A program made the translations under genes and the position numbers. Below the pieces are notes generated by a model. It was not told the origin of the DNA. It searched no databases and saw only the letters and a program-made list of their open reading frames with translations. A stretch of 64,000 bases of DNA from Thermococcus sp. CX2. GTDB lineage: Archaea > Methanobacteriota_B > Thermococci > Thermococcales > Thermococcaceae. Positions 25,776 through 36,023 of the stretch are shown one piece after another. The first letter of the stretch is position 1. The number at the start of each line of letters is the position of its first letter. The stretch lies in NCBI RefSeq assembly GCF_012027555.1, contig NZ_SNUQ01000003.1:163101-227100 (forward strand). The letters run 5' to 3'.

Positions 25776-26444
25776 CTATCCTTTGAGTCCATAGTAGAGC
25801 CGCCGAAGGGTCTCCTCTATCTCTCCTGCATCCCCCTGGGCCACAAGCCTGCCGTCGGCTATCACATAGACCCTATCCACCACTGGGAGCAGAGGCTCCC
25901 ACATGTGGCTGATTATCAGAAAGCTTTTTTCTTCCCTCAGTTCCTTGATAGTTCCAATGATGTCCCTTATTCCACTGAAGTCTAAGTTTGCCAGTGGTTC
26001 GTCGAGCATCACCAGATCTGGATTTCCCACTAATGCCTGAGCCAAGCTGAGCCTCTTGAGCATTCCGGAGGAGTACGAAACTATCCTCCTGTCAAGGTAG
26101 TCTATCCCGAGTATTTCTGCAACCTCTTCCACGTCGTCTTTTCCACGCGCCCGTGCGAAGATAGAGAGCCATTCTCGTCCCGTGACGAATGTGGGAAACC
26201 TTGGTGGGTCAAAAGCGACGCCAATACGTTTTCTCACGGCGCCATCTGACCAAGGGTTCTTTCCGAAAACTTTGATGTCTCCTGAAGTAGGCCGATAGAC
26301 TCCTGCTGCTATCTTCAAGAATGTGCTCTTTCCACCTCCGTTTGGACCTACGATAAGGTTGGTTCCTTTGGGGATCTTGACCGTGACGCCGTTGAGGGCC
26401 GTGATGCTCCTGAATCTCTTCGTCAGTTTTTCGGCGGTTATCAC
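25776..26444 (-). CDS. ABC transporter ATP-binding protein
   Basis: The 222-residue nucleotide-binding domain has Walker A GPNGGGKST, the signature YSSGMLKRLSLAQAL, Walker B LVMLDEPL and the switch histidine in IISHM. It has no extra C-terminal domain, as in small export or bacteriocin-immunity ABC units. The GTG at 26444 behind GAGGTG is preferred to the GTG at 26453, which gives a four-base overlap with the upstream gene. It is the last gene of a four- to five-gene operon and energises the permease encoded two genes upstream. Confidence 0.88.
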   Translation of the reverse strand: MITAEKLTKRFRSITALNGVTVKIPKGTNLIVGPNGGGKSTFLKIAAGVYRPTSGDIKVFGKNPWSDGAVRKRIGVAFDPPRFPTFVTGREWLSIFARARGKDDVEEVAEILGIDYLDRRIVSYSSGMLKRLSLAQALVGNPDLVMLDEPLANLDFSGIRDIIGTIKELREEKSFLIISHMWEPLLPVVDRVYVIADGRLVAQGDAGEIEETLRRLYYGLKG

Positions 26445-26902
26445 TTGGACCACCTCATCCTCATTAAGGTCATAGAAAGGATTACACTTACGAGAATTCC
26501 AAGGCCATAGTAAGCATCCTGGACCCTTTTGGGAGGGTGCAGATCTCTCATAAGGAGGGCACAGGTTGGCATTCCGGAGCCACTGAACTGCAGGAGGTAG
26601 TCCCCTTCATACGGAATTGGAAACTCGACCGTGAGCTGTTGGCTCATGTTTTCCTCGAAGATGATCGAGTTTGCAAAGACGTTCTTGATATAAACAATTC
26701 CAGTGCCTCCCGAACAGGTTAGTCTTGCTTTCATCCATCCAGGAACGTAGAAGACAAATGAATCGTATTCTCCATCTTCCGTGCTCTTTAGAGCGACAGG
26801 GGGCGTGTTTATTTCAACGTTTGATTTGATTGAATAAGCGGCCATTAACCCAAAGGAAGACATGAGCAGGGCAACAAGGAGTGTTATTATGAGTCTCTTC
26901 AC
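26441..26902 (-). CDS. Membrane protein of the ABC locus, two membrane segments
   Basis: An N-terminal hydrophobic stretch (residues 3-23) and a C-terminal one (about 130-148) bracket an outside domain of about 105 residues. That domain has two cysteines (LTCSGG, PTCALL) that could form a disulfide. The start is a GTG behind GGAGGG, overlapping the permease stop by four bases; the end overlaps the ATPase start. It could be an accessory subunit of the ABC system. No family is recognised. Confidence 0.75.
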   Translation of the reverse strand: MKRLIITLLVALLMSSFGLMAAYSIKSNVEINTPPVALKSTEDGEYDSFVFYVPGWMKARLTCSGGTGIVYIKNVFANSIIFEENMSQQLTVEFPIPYEGDYLLQFSGSGMPTCALLMRDLHPPKRVQDAYYGLGILVSVILSMTLMRMRWSK

Positions 26903-27666
26903 AGCACATCCCTCCTGTCCATCATGACTATGCCGGCGAGGAGAAGGATCCCCGGCACAACTACTCCTGCAAAGAACTCCATTCTGACAATGTCTAGCGT
27001 ACTGGGGCCAATCAGCGCCAACATTGTCATTCTGTTAACAAACCTAAATGGGGGAACGCTCAGACCAATGAAATTGGGAACGGCAAGGAGGAAAAAGGAA
27101 ACAAGGAAGTCTAGGAAGGCGTTTCTGAAGGCAAGGGACACCACTATGGAAACAGCCACGGAGTAGAGAACGAAGTAAAGGACAAGAATCATAGCCGAAG
27201 CGAAATTCCCACTGCCCAATATTATGGGAAGGGCAGTCCAGTTATCGGCCTGGGTTATCAGGATGACAAGAAAGATTGAAATGTAAGTAACCAGCAAAGA
27301 GAGCAGATAAACGGTAGCAGTCTTCACGAAGAAAAACTCCCTCTTTGACAGTGGAAGTGTGTAGAGAGAAAGCGCATATCCCATGTCCCTCTCCTGCCTG
27401 AAAACTAAAATGGACAACACGGATATTATAGACACCAGAATCACCCACATTTCGGAGGAGCCCAAAGTGGAGATGATGGCTGATCCAGTAAGGATCCGTA
27501 TTGTTTCCTGGCCAAATCCTGACGCCCGGAACCAGCTGCGTGCCTCGAAGAGTTGAGAGGCAAAGATGAGAACGAGGGTTGGAATGCTGATTGTCAAAAC
27601 AAACAGGCGCATGTGCTCGCTTAACTCCCAAGTGAAAGCTTCACGCAGATTTCCCACGCAGGACAC
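26899..27666 (-). CDS. ABC-2 type permease subunit
   Basis: The 255-residue protein has six hydrophobic segments and a soluble connecting region after TM2 containing FRQERDMGYALSLYTLPLSKREFFFVK, typical of ABC-2 exporters. The start is either a GTG at 27666 or a GTG at 27657; GGGGGTG is better spaced for the latter. The gene overlaps the upstream surface-protein gene by up to 26 bases. With the ATPase and the 153-residue membrane protein it forms a probable export or membrane-remodelling transporter. Confidence 0.82.
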   Translation of the reverse strand: MSCVGNLREAFTWELSEHMRLFVLTISIPTLVLIFASQLFEARSWFRASGFGQETIRILTGSAIISTLGSSEMWVILVSIISVLSILVFRQERDMGYALSLYTLPLSKREFFFVKTATVYLLSLLVTYISIFLVILITQADNWTALPIILGSGNFASAMILVLYFVLYSVAVSIVVSLAFRNAFLDFLVSFFLLAVPNFIGLSVPPFRFVNRMTMLALIGPSTLDIVRMEFFAGVVVPGILLLAGIVMMDRRDVL

Positions 27667-28717
27667 CCCCTTTCAGAAGGATTATCACAACGAGGACAGA
27701 TAATGAAATGAAAAATCCAATTTTAAGTCCGCTTTTTGGGGGATTACTCTCGACAACCTGATTGTTATTCTGAATGTTTGTCTTGAAAAGGGAAACCCCA
27801 TGCATCCACAGTTCCTTGGGTTCTTTCGTGTTGACTAAATCCTTCATGTGCTCACGGGCGTAACTTATTGCCCTTTCATCTGCCACTGAAACGTCCAGGA
27901 TTCCTATCGCCTGGAGATCAGCGATGGGCCCCATAAAAGTCAGCATAATGTCCAGTTGGGGATTGTACGAAACAATACTGGCACCTTTTGTCTCATAGAA
28001 CAGCAAATCAATCGCCGAAGGTTCGGTTATAAGAATTCCATTGGGTTTCTCAATGGGACCATAGTACGTCAATATGGTCGTGTTGATGATTTGGTTTGAA
28101 CGAATCCTTATTGGAGTGCCGTTGTGTATTAGGAAGGTGTCATTCACATTTAGGTCTCTTAATCCCCACAGTGCGGTGTGGCCGTAATACCTGCCCTCTA
28201 AATCGTAAACGCTTCCATTCTCCAAGAATATCAAGTATTTGCCCCTTATTGTTATCGGCCGAAGAGACGTCACTTTCACCTGTAAGACGTCCTTGTTACC
28301 TATCTGTATGGAGTTGTTGGCCACATATACCGTCTCATCCCAGAAGGGATTTCTAGGGAGATTTGGAGCGTTGTCCTGAGGGACGAATACTATGTTTATT
28401 CCATTAGACGTGTCATTTCTCTCGATATCGTTGGAGTTCGGAGTGAGAACTACCTCAACGCCCACTGTTGCAATTCCTTTTTGAGAGTCCACGGATATGA
28501 TTGTGAAATTTATCAGAATTGCTTTGACTGACTTTACAAGATAATACGTCCCGTTAAACCAATAGACTAACATTGCATTGCTGAAATTGTCAACGGCGTG
28601 GTATGCAGTATACGTTCCCGGTTCAAACCAAAACGGGCTGTAAGTGGTGCCCTTTGCTGCGGGCGTCACGAGGCAGGTACCAAATAAAAAGAGGAAAAGG
28701 AAGACACTCTTTTTCAC
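27641..28717 (-). CDS. Secreted, membrane-anchored protein of the ABC locus
   Basis: The 358-residue protein has a signal peptide (1-22) and an extracellular beta-rich domain with about ten N-x-S/T glycosylation sites. A single C-terminal membrane helix (about 332-350) is followed by a basic tail. The start is a GTG behind GGTGAGGAG. Codon use is more AT-rich than in flanking housekeeping genes. It overlaps the ABC-2 permease gene and follows the small secreted-protein gene by about 40 bases, so it may be a substrate-presenting or immunity component. I know no family for it. Confidence 0.75.
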   Translation of the reverse strand: MKKSVFLFLFLFGTCLVTPAAKGTTYSPFWFEPGTYTAYHAVDNFSNAMLVYWFNGTYYLVKSVKAILINFTIISVDSQKGIATVGVEVVLTPNSNDIERNDTSNGINIVFVPQDNAPNLPRNPFWDETVYVANNSIQIGNKDVLQVKVTSLRPITIRGKYLIFLENGSVYDLEGRYYGHTALWGLRDLNVNDTFLIHNGTPIRIRSNQIINTTILTYYGPIEKPNGILITEPSAIDLLFYETKGASIVSYNPQLDIMLTFMGPIADLQAIGILDVSVADERAISYAREHMKDLVNTKEPKELWMHGVSLFKTNIQNNNQVVESNPPKSGLKIGFFISLSVLVVIILLKGGVLRGKSA

Positions 28718-28759
28718 TCCTCACCACCTCTATCTGAGCTATTAGAGGTCCATGGATCA

Positions 28760-29134
28760 TTACCCTACTGGCGCTGGTACAAGGGCTACGATCCAGTCAC
28801 CATATGAACCGACGGTTCCATAAACTCTGGTTCCTACCTCGTCTGCTGAGTGCCACCTCTCAATTCTCCAAACCAGGCCATCCCCCCATGACGTTGCGGC
28901 GTGATCCCAGAGGACAAGTGCTAGAGTGTATTGAGGCGGTACTTCCCACTGCCCCATCGCATAGGCACTGAATCCCCCACTGGCAAAGAAGTAGTTGACA
29001 TCTCTGTACTCATAGTCCTCCCCTGCAATGACCCCTGGCTTCACTGTGGTGTAGTGGAGTGCTGCCACGCTCCCTACCATCAGGAAGATGGCCAGAACAA
29101 CCAATCCAACAGCCCCTACTTTCCTTCTATCCAT
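28760..29134 (-). CDS. Small secreted protein heading the ABC locus
   Basis: The 124-residue precursor has a clear signal peptide (basic MDRRK, hydrophobic core to about residue 25, VAA before LHY). The mature part of about 98 residues is rich in Tyr and Trp, with no cysteine and a Gly-rich end. The ATG follows a GGGGGGAG site. It is the first gene before the surface protein, permease, membrane protein and ATPase genes. That order recalls bacteriocin-like or secreted-peptide operons, but there is no similarity I can name. Confidence 0.75.
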   Translation of the reverse strand: MDRRKVGAVGLVVLAIFLMVGSVAALHYTTVKPGVIAGEDYEYRDVNYFFASGGFSAYAMGQWEVPPQYTLALVLWDHAATSWGDGLVWRIERWHSADEVGTRVYGTVGSYGDWIVALVPAPVG

Positions 29135-29331
29135 CGTCTCCCCCCATTTGTGGTGAGGGCATTCTTATTATCTGCTAGGATAATAAAAACTTTTCGATTT
29201 GTAGATGTTTTAAAGAGCTTTTATGCATGATTATAGCATTAAACTCCAATAGTATTATCTAGCAATTCTGGATAGTTGATAATGTGGACGGAAATAGAGA
29301 AGAATATTATTTTAAATTTAGGGAAATAAAG

Positions 29332-30408
<1,077 letters not shown>

Positions 30409-30574
30409 CTAAATGCTCGATCGGGAGATATTTAAGGTTTTAGGTGGGCTGGGAGTTCATTGTACTCAAGTGCCTCAGAACAGACCGCGGGAAATCTTAT
30501 CCCCCGGAATTATCCAGTTTCTGGACATAAATTTCCAGAGCAACGCTTTTATCCCGAGACGGGGAGGTCAATCC

Positions 30575-31291
30575 ATGGAGTTGCTCAGGCTCAACGTTGT
30601 ACCATGCATGTTCCTCAAAAGGCTCAACCGCTTCGTTGCCCTTGTAGAGGTTGACGGAGAGGAAAGAAGGGCATTGGTCACCAACACGGGCAGATTGGAT
30701 GAGTTCATGGTTGAGGGCAGAAAGGCCTTCTGCGTTCCCAAGAGCGGGGGGAAGACGGATTTTGTACTGGTGGCCTTTGAAGACCTAGGCGGAAAGGGAG
30801 CCATCATAGACACGAGAACTCAAGCTAAAGCCTTTGAGAAAGCCTTGGAGCTTGGCCTGGTTCCCTGGCTTAAGGACTGCAGGATAAAGAGGAAGGAGGT
30901 AACCGTTGGGAAGTCCCGCCTGGATTACCTCTTTGAGTGTCCGGGTGGAGAGGTTTACGCTGAGATGAAGAGCGCGGTTCTGAGGGGCGGTGAAAGCGGG
31001 GAATACGCGATGTACCCCGATTGCCCGACGCTCCGCGGCCAGAAGCACATAAGGGAGCTGATAGAGCTGCAGAAGGCTGGAAAGAGGGCGATGATATTCT
31101 TCATTGGGGCTATGCCGGGGGTTGAAAAGTTCAGACCTTACAAAGAAGGCGACCCTGAGATAGCACACCTTCTGAGTGAGGCCAAGAAAACAGGCGTTGA
31201 AATCCACGCGCTGAGCATTTCACTCCTTCCGGATGGCAGGGTGGTTCTTGAAAGGCCGAGCCTTGAGATTGAGCTGAGGGAGGATTTTTAA
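30575..31291 (+). CDS. sfsA: SfsA family DNA/RNA-binding nuclease-like protein
   Basis: The 238-residue protein begins with an OB-like N-terminal domain (FLKRLNRFVALVEVDGEERRALVTNTGRLDE). A PD-(D/E)XK-like domain follows, with SRLDYLFECPGGEVYAEMKSAV and the family motif YPDCPTLRGQKHIREL. SfsA binds DNA, and nuclease activity is reported for some members. GGGGAGGT six bases before the ATG at 30575 sets the start; the long upstream open frame is not used. A promoter lies in the divergent spacer shared with the TET gene. Confidence 0.92.
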   Translation: MELLRLNVVPCMFLKRLNRFVALVEVDGEERRALVTNTGRLDEFMVEGRKAFCVPKSGGKTDFVLVAFEDLGGKGAIIDTRTQAKAFEKALELGLVPWLKDCRIKRKEVTVGKSRLDYLFECPGGEVYAEMKSAVLRGGESGEYAMYPDCPTLRGQKHIRELIELQKAGKRAMIFFIGAMPGVEKFRPYKEGDPEIAHLLSEAKKTGVEIHALSISLLPDGRVVLERPSLEIELREDF

Positions 31292-31340
31292 AGAGCCCGC
31301 CTTATTTTCAAAGGGGTAACGACCCCGTGAGGTGATGGGA

Positions 31341-32231
31341 ATGGCCATAGTCGATGTTAGAATTTTAGTTGAAGGTGCGAGTGACGTTGAAGTGGTAAGT
31401 AAGGCTCTCCAGGGCCTGGCTTTGGGAAGTGAGTACAACATAACAATTTCCTCCATAATCCCGACGACCAACGTCGAGATAGCCAAGAGCGCAGCTGCTG
31501 GAGCTGATTTGCTAATCATAGCGACGGACGCGGACAGGGTTGGAAGGGATTTGGCTGAAAGGCTCTTCAGCGAACTGAGCGAGATGGTCGGCCACGTCGA
31601 GAGGATGAAGCTCCCCCTCGGCCACGACCTCGAGCATGTAGATGTGGAGCTCGTCAGAAAGGAGCTCAAGAACACCCTGGTTAGGGCCGGTCTCAAGAGC
31701 CTCCAGATTCTCCCGGAGTACATGGCACTGAGGAACCAGCTTCTCGACCTCAAGGGCCGTTACGATGGCCTGGCCGAGGAGTACAAGAGGCTCCACGAGG
31801 AGTACGAGAAGCTCACCAAGGCTTATGAGGAGATTAAAGCCGAAAACGACAGGCTTAGGGAAGAGAATGAGGGGCTGAAGGCCCTTCTTGAGAACGCCAA
31901 GAACATCTTCCGCATTGACGAAGCCTGGAAGTCCCTCTTCCCGGCTGAGCCGGTTCCAGATGAGGCCTATATAGGGAAGGCCGTCGAAAAGCTCGGACTG
32001 GCTGGCAGGGTTGTCGTTGGTCAGGGCTACATCTTCGCCGAGGACAAGGCTCTTGTTGAGGAGCTCCTCAAGACCGTTTACCTCAGCCTCGCCATACGGG
32101 AAGAACCACCGAAACCGCCCGAGTCCCCTAAAGAGGAGCCACTACCACCGAAGCCATCTGAAGAGCCTGAGGTCGCCGCTGACCCGGAGGTTAAGCCCGA
32201 CGACATCGAGGGGCTCCTGAAGGGGCTGTGA
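31341..32231 (+). CDS. Toprim-domain protein with coiled coil
   Basis: The first 90 of 296 residues are a Toprim domain: the glutamate in [11 protein letters not shown] and the [10 protein letters not shown] motif supply the acidic metal site of DnaG/OLD/RecR-type enzymes. A long coiled coil follows (about 130-200), then a small helical domain and a Pro/Glu-rich tail. The family is archaeal and uncharacterised. GAGGTGATGG sets the ATG at 31341. The xerA gene starts one base after its stop, so the two share an mRNA and possibly a DNA-processing role. Confidence 0.85.
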   Translation: MAIVDVRILVEGASDVEVVSKALQGLALGSEYNITISSIIPTTNVEIAKSAAAGADLLIIATDADRVGRDLAERLFSELSEMVGHVERMKLPLGHDLEHVDVELVRKELKNTLVRAGLKSLQILPEYMALRNQLLDLKGRYDGLAEEYKRLHEEYEKLTKAYEEIKAENDRLREENEGLKALLENAKNIFRIDEAWKSLFPAEPVPDEAYIGKAVEKLGLAGRVVVGQGYIFAEDKALVEELLKTVYLSLAIREEPPKPPESPKEEPLPPKPSEEPEVAADPEVKPDDIEGLLKGL

Positions 32232-32232
32232 C

Positions 32233-33081
32233 ATGGAAGAGCTAAACGGCCTCATCGAGGAGTACGAGACCTACCTTGATTTGGAGGGCAAGAGCCCGAA
32301 CACGATTAGGATGTACTCCTACTACGTTAGGCGTTACCTTGAATGGGGTGGGGAACTTAGCGCCCGCTCCGCCCTTCGTTTTCTTGCCCGGCTGAGAAAG
32401 GAGGGTTACTCCAACAGGAGCCTTAACCTTGTTGTTCAAGCGCTCCGCTCCTATTTCCGTTTTGAGGGCTACGATGAGGAGGCCGAGAAGCTCAAACCTC
32501 CCAAAGTGCCTAAGAGCCTGCCCAAGAGCCTCACAAGGGAGGAAGTTAGAAGGCTCCTTTCGGTGATTCCTCCGACGAGGAAGAGAGACAGACTTATATT
32601 TCTTCTTCTCTACGGCGCTGGTCTGCGCGTTAGCGAGCTGTGCAATCTGAAAAAATCCGATGTGGATTTTGAGCGCTCGCTCCTTGTCGTTCGCGGTGGA
32701 AAGGGTGCGAAGGATAGAATAGTCCCGATTTCCCGCTCCTTGCTGGAGGAGATAAGGGCTTACCTCAAGGGCAGGAACGACGACAGCGAGTACCTCCTCG
32801 TGGAGGAGAGGCGCGAGAGGAAAGACAAGCTTTCGCCAAAGACGATCTGGTATCTCCTCAGGAAGTACGGTGAGAGGGCGGGCGTTAGGGCTACTCCTCA
32901 CATGCTCCGCCACAGCTTCGCCACCCACATGCTCGAGAACGGTGTGGACATAAGGGCGATTCAAGAGCTACTCGGTCACTCGAACCTCTCGACGACCCAG
33001 ATTTACACGAAAGTCACCGTGGAGCACCTCAGAAAGGCTCAGGAGAAGGCGAGACTGATAGACTCGATTCTGGAAGAATAA
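32233..33081 (+). CDS. xerA: Tyrosine recombinase XerA
   Basis: The 282-residue integrase-family protein has the complete catalytic set: Arg132 (GAGLRVSEL), Lys157, His223 and Arg226 (HMLRH), His249 (GHSNL) and the nucleophile Tyr258 (IYTKV), after an N-terminal SAM-like domain. Archaeal XerA resolves chromosome dimers at dif without a partner recombinase in Pyrococcus abyssi. There is no phage or integrative-element context here, and it lies directly behind the Toprim gene, so the housekeeping role fits. I saw no dif-like site in the window. Confidence 0.94.
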   Translation: MEELNGLIEEYETYLDLEGKSPNTIRMYSYYVRRYLEWGGELSARSALRFLARLRKEGYSNRSLNLVVQALRSYFRFEGYDEEAEKLKPPKVPKSLPKSLTREEVRRLLSVIPPTRKRDRLIFLLLYGAGLRVSELCNLKKSDVDFERSLLVVRGGKGAKDRIVPISRSLLEEIRAYLKGRNDDSEYLLVEERRERKDKLSPKTIWYLLRKYGERAGVRATPHMLRHSFATHMLENGVDIRAIQELLGHSNLSTTQIYTKVTVEHLRKAQEKARLIDSILEE

Positions 33082-33085
33082 AAAT

Positions 33086-34465
33086 TCAGAGTTCCCCTTT
33101 CTTCTTTAGCAGTGCCAAGTAGCTCGTGAAGGCCCCGGCGGAAATCGTGTCGCCCAACCCAACCGTCGAGACGGGGTTCTGCGCGAGCCTCGTCGGGATT
33201 ATGACCACTCTGTACTCTTTTGTCCTCAGTCTTCTTTTTGCCTCCTCAAAACGGAGCTTGACGTATTCACCGCGCTCGTTGTATGGGACTTTGAGGCCTA
33301 CCCTGTAGTCCTCGGGCGATTTAATCTCGCCGAGTGAAGCCCTCGCTGCAGCAAGGGCTGTGGCCAGCTCAAGGCTTTTCCTCAGCTCTTCTTCACTTAA
33401 TGGGTTGTCCGTGTGGGTGATGTACATGATGTAATAAATCGTATGAATCTGAAGGATCTCGAGGTTCATCTCGTCGATGAGTATCTTCCCTCCGAGCACG
33501 GTATCTTCGATGCGGTTGTAGGTGAATATCCTGTCCGAGAGCTTTGAGTATCCCAGAGCGTTCAGGATGTGAGCTATCTCCGACTCGTCCATGCCTACGC
33601 TGTCGACGAGCGGGAATAAGTTGTAGATGACCTTCTTTCTGAGCTCCCTGTTTTGGATCGAGGCGAACTCGAGATGAACCTTGACGTTTTTCTCTCTCTT
33701 GAGGAGCATTATGTCCTCCTTGGCCTTTTTGAGATAATAGTTGGCGTCCTTGCCGTCAGAATAGCGGAGCTTTATTCCCTGATAGCCCGAGAGAATGGCA
33801 CCATCCACTTCCATGCCTATCTCCGGGAGGAACGGTCTGAGCTCCGGCTCGGTGTGTACTTTGATGCGCTCAAAGCGGGCCGAGACTATGAATCTGCCTG
33901 AGAATGGAACCTCTACCGTCTCGTTTCCCAGCTTGAAGGTAGTTCCCGCGCGGAACTCGAAGATGCGGTTAACCTTTATCGGGTCGCCCTCGCGGTAGGC
34001 CTCGCGCGGGTGCTTGAAGGCCAGCCTCCCGTCCTCGACAACGGGATAGAATAGGTTGGGCCTATCAACGAACATCATGGCCTGCTTTTTAGCCAGATGG
34101 GGCGTGTATACTATAACGCGCCTGAAGTCGAGGTTGGCCAGGAGGTTGGCTATTATCCCAGCCTGACCGCCCATTCTCTCAACGTCGTATTTGAAGTGAG
34201 AATCGAACCATGAGTGAAGCTCCTCGTTCACGAGCGGAACGGCCATCGGCTTGCCTGTCTTGAGGGCATGGACGAGCCTCGCAACGAAGTCTAGGGGCTC
34301 GTTTATCTCTCTCGGATACTCCTCCATCCTTCTTCTAACCGCCTCCGCCCCGAACTCGTCTATGAGCCTCTGGACGGTCTCTCCCCTGAGGAAAACTATG
34401 GCATCGACGTTCGTGTTGTAAGCGGTGTATATCGAAAGTTCCCTTGCCGCGTTGAGGAGCTCCAT
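33086..34465 (-). CDS. pfkC: ADP-specific phosphofructokinase
   Basis: The 459-residue enzyme is of the ribokinase-like ADP-dependent family. It phosphorylates fructose-6-phosphate with ADP in the modified Embden-Meyerhof route of Thermococcales. YTAYNTNVDAI at the N-terminus, the lid region (HLAKKQAMMFVDRPN) and the C-terminal catalytic VGLGDTISAGAF are family marks. Length and the early start separate it from ADP-glucokinase. The ATG at 34465 follows GAGGGTGATACAT. A TGM-like palindrome overlaps the leader (34469-34485), as expected for a gene repressed by TGR under gluconeogenesis. Confidence 0.94.
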   Translation of the reverse strand: MELLNAARELSIYTAYNTNVDAIVFLRGETVQRLIDEFGAEAVRRRMEEYPREINEPLDFVARLVHALKTGKPMAVPLVNEELHSWFDSHFKYDVERMGGQAGIIANLLANLDFRRVIVYTPHLAKKQAMMFVDRPNLFYPVVEDGRLAFKHPREAYREGDPIKVNRIFEFRAGTTFKLGNETVEVPFSGRFIVSARFERIKVHTEPELRPFLPEIGMEVDGAILSGYQGIKLRYSDGKDANYYLKKAKEDIMLLKREKNVKVHLEFASIQNRELRKKVIYNLFPLVDSVGMDESEIAHILNALGYSKLSDRIFTYNRIEDTVLGGKILIDEMNLEILQIHTIYYIMYITHTDNPLSEEELRKSLELATALAAARASLGEIKSPEDYRVGLKVPYNERGEYVKLRFEEAKRRLRTKEYRVVIIPTRLAQNPVSTVGLGDTISAGAFTSYLALLKKKGEL

Positions 34466-34468
34466 ATG

Positions 34469-34485
34469 TATCACCCTCAGTGACT
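34469..34485. promoter_or_regulatory. Candidate Thermococcales glycolytic motif (TGM) at pfkC
   Basis: TATCAC-CCTCA-GTGACT matches the TGR operator TATCAC-N5-GTGATA at 10 of 12 positions. It lies below the probable TATA box (CTTTTAAG near 34512-34519), the position that gives repression in this system. One half also serves as the ribosome site, so chance similarity cannot be excluded. Confidence 0.5.
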
Positions 34486-34561
34486 AACACTTGAGAAAAC
34501 GGCATGCCCTCTTAAAAGGGTTTCGGAGGGGTGGACATAAAAATGTTGGAGGGAGGCAGGC

Positions 34562-35275
34562 TTAGAACTCCACAAAGAGCCTTCCAAGCCAGGGAATCTT
34601 CTCCATGACGTCGAGCTCCCTCAGGGCAAGCCAAAGAGAAGCCTGGTTGCTGGTGACGACCGGCACTCCAAGGTCTTCCTCGAGTGCCTCGATTATCTCG
34701 AAGGTCCTGAGGTTGGTGCAGCTTATGAATATCGCGTCTGCCTCATCAACGAAGGTCGCTTTGGCCAGGCGGTAGGCCTCATAGGGTTCGAGCTTCCCTA
34801 TCTGGGTGTTGTCCTCTATACCGAGGCCCCTTATGTCGAGAACCTCGAAGTCGTTGGCCTCCAAGAACTCCCTCTCGCGCTCGTTTATTTCGTCCGTATA
34901 GGGAGTAACCACGAGTATTGACTGGGCGTCGAGCATCCGCAGTGCCTCGATCACGGCGGTGCTCGTGCTGACAACGGGGACGTTTACTTCATTCTCCATC
35001 TTCGCCTCGAGCTCCTTCTCGAAGTCCTTGCCGCCGATGAATGAACCACTCGTGCAGCCGTAGAGTATAAGCTCGACCCCCGCATCGCGGAGCAGCTTGG
35101 CGCTCTCAACCGCTAAAGCGTTCATCTTGATGAGCTCTTCTTCTGTAACGTTCCTGAGCGGAACCCTTGAGGTATGGAGCGAGACCCCCTCAGGGAGCGC
35201 CGAGTGGAGCTCCATCTCCATTGTTGTGTTTGATGAGGGAACGATAAGACCCAGCCTGCCTCTCCATCCGTACAT
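34562..35275 (-). CDS. Asp/Glu racemase-superfamily protein, maleate isomerase-like
   Basis: The 237-residue protein belongs to the maleate cis-trans isomerase / arylmalonate decarboxylase branch. N-terminal GLIVPSSNTTME and two cysteines in the right places, Cys74 (YGCTSGSF) and Cys186 (ISCTNLRT), form the catalytic pair. The physiological substrate in Thermococcus is unknown. It is divergent from the nitroreductase gene with under 100 bases between the starts. Confidence 0.87.
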   Translation of the reverse strand: MYGWRGRLGLIVPSSNTTMEMELHSALPEGVSLHTSRVPLRNVTEEELIKMNALAVESAKLLRDAGVELILYGCTSGSFIGGKDFEKELEAKMENEVNVPVVSTSTAVIEALRMLDAQSILVVTPYTDEINEREREFLEANDFEVLDIRGLGIEDNTQIGKLEPYEAYRLAKATFVDEADAIFISCTNLRTFEIIEALEEDLGVPVVTSNQASLWLALRELDVMEKIPWLGRLFVEF

Positions 35276-35371
35276 ACTTTCACCTTGTAGAGACTATCCG
35301 TCCTTTTTCTTAAACCTTTGGTTTTGGAAAGGCTGATTAATATTGCCGTTGAAGTTCTCTGGGGTGATGTC

Positions 35372-35980
35372 ATGGAGCTCAATGAAGCTATATCAAAGAG
35401 GGTCTCTGTCAGGTATTTTGACGAGAGGGACGTTCCGGGAGAGGCCATCAGAAGTATGATTGAGGCCGCAGTAAGGGCCCCCACTGCCAGCGGACTTGAA
35501 AACTGGATTTTCGTCGTGTTTACGAGCGAAGACTCTCGGGAAAAGATCTATCGCCTCATAACAAGGGGCATGGAGGAGTACTACCGCGCTGTTAATATCC
35601 CCGAGGAAAAGATGAAAAAGCTCCAGGAGAGGATGTACAAGGAAGGCATGTACAAAGCCCCAGTTTACATCGCCGTCTTCATAGATAAGAGGGTTCGCTT
35701 CCTCGAGGGGAGCGAATTCGACGATTTGGAGTTCATCTGGAGCGTTGAGAGCGCGGCGATGGCCATACAAAACCTCATGCTGAAGGCAGTAGAGCTGGGA
35801 CTCGGGACGGTCTATATAGGCGTCACTAACTTCCGGGGGATAGAGGAGGAGGTCAGAAAACTCGCTGGACTCGATGAAAACTACTACCTCGTCGGGGTGA
35901 TTCCCGTTGGTTATCCCCGGCGGGAACAGAAACCTCACGGGAGGCGTCGTATCCTTGGGGAAATAACCCGCTTCATTTAG
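35372..35980 (+). CDS. Nitroreductase-family flavoprotein
   Basis: The 202-residue protein has the FMN-binding nitroreductase pattern: SKRVSVRYF at the N-terminus, RAPTASGLENWIFVVF, SVESAAMAIQNLMLKAVELGLGTVYIG, and GVIPVGYPRREQKP near the end. Members reduce quinones, flavins or nitro compounds with NAD(P)H; the role here is unspecified. GGGGTGATGTC sets the ATG at 35372, and the 18 upstream codons are discarded. Confidence 0.93.
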   Translation: MELNEAISKRVSVRYFDERDVPGEAIRSMIEAAVRAPTASGLENWIFVVFTSEDSREKIYRLITRGMEEYYRAVNIPEEKMKKLQERMYKEGMYKAPVYIAVFIDKRVRFLEGSEFDDLEFIWSVESAAMAIQNLMLKAVELGLGTVYIGVTNFRGIEEEVRKLAGLDENYYLVGVIPVGYPRREQKPHGRRRILGEITRFI

Positions 35981-36023
35981 CAACTTTTTTATTCCCAATC
36001 CCTCAACCTTTTCTGATGGAAGG

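Noticed and set aside
25580..25792. N-terminal extension of the SRPBCC-like protein
   Set aside because: It lacks protein-like pattern, contains the gene's TATA box, and a better ribosome site lies at 25579.
30413..30574. N-terminal extension of SfsA
   Set aside because: Family proteins start close to the MELLRLN position; GGGGAGGT precedes 30575 and the extension has no conserved features.
32233..33081. XerA as the integrase of a mobile element
   Set aside because: There is no tRNA-end attachment site, flanking repeat or phage/plasmid gene nearby; the sequence and context fit the chromosomal XerA.
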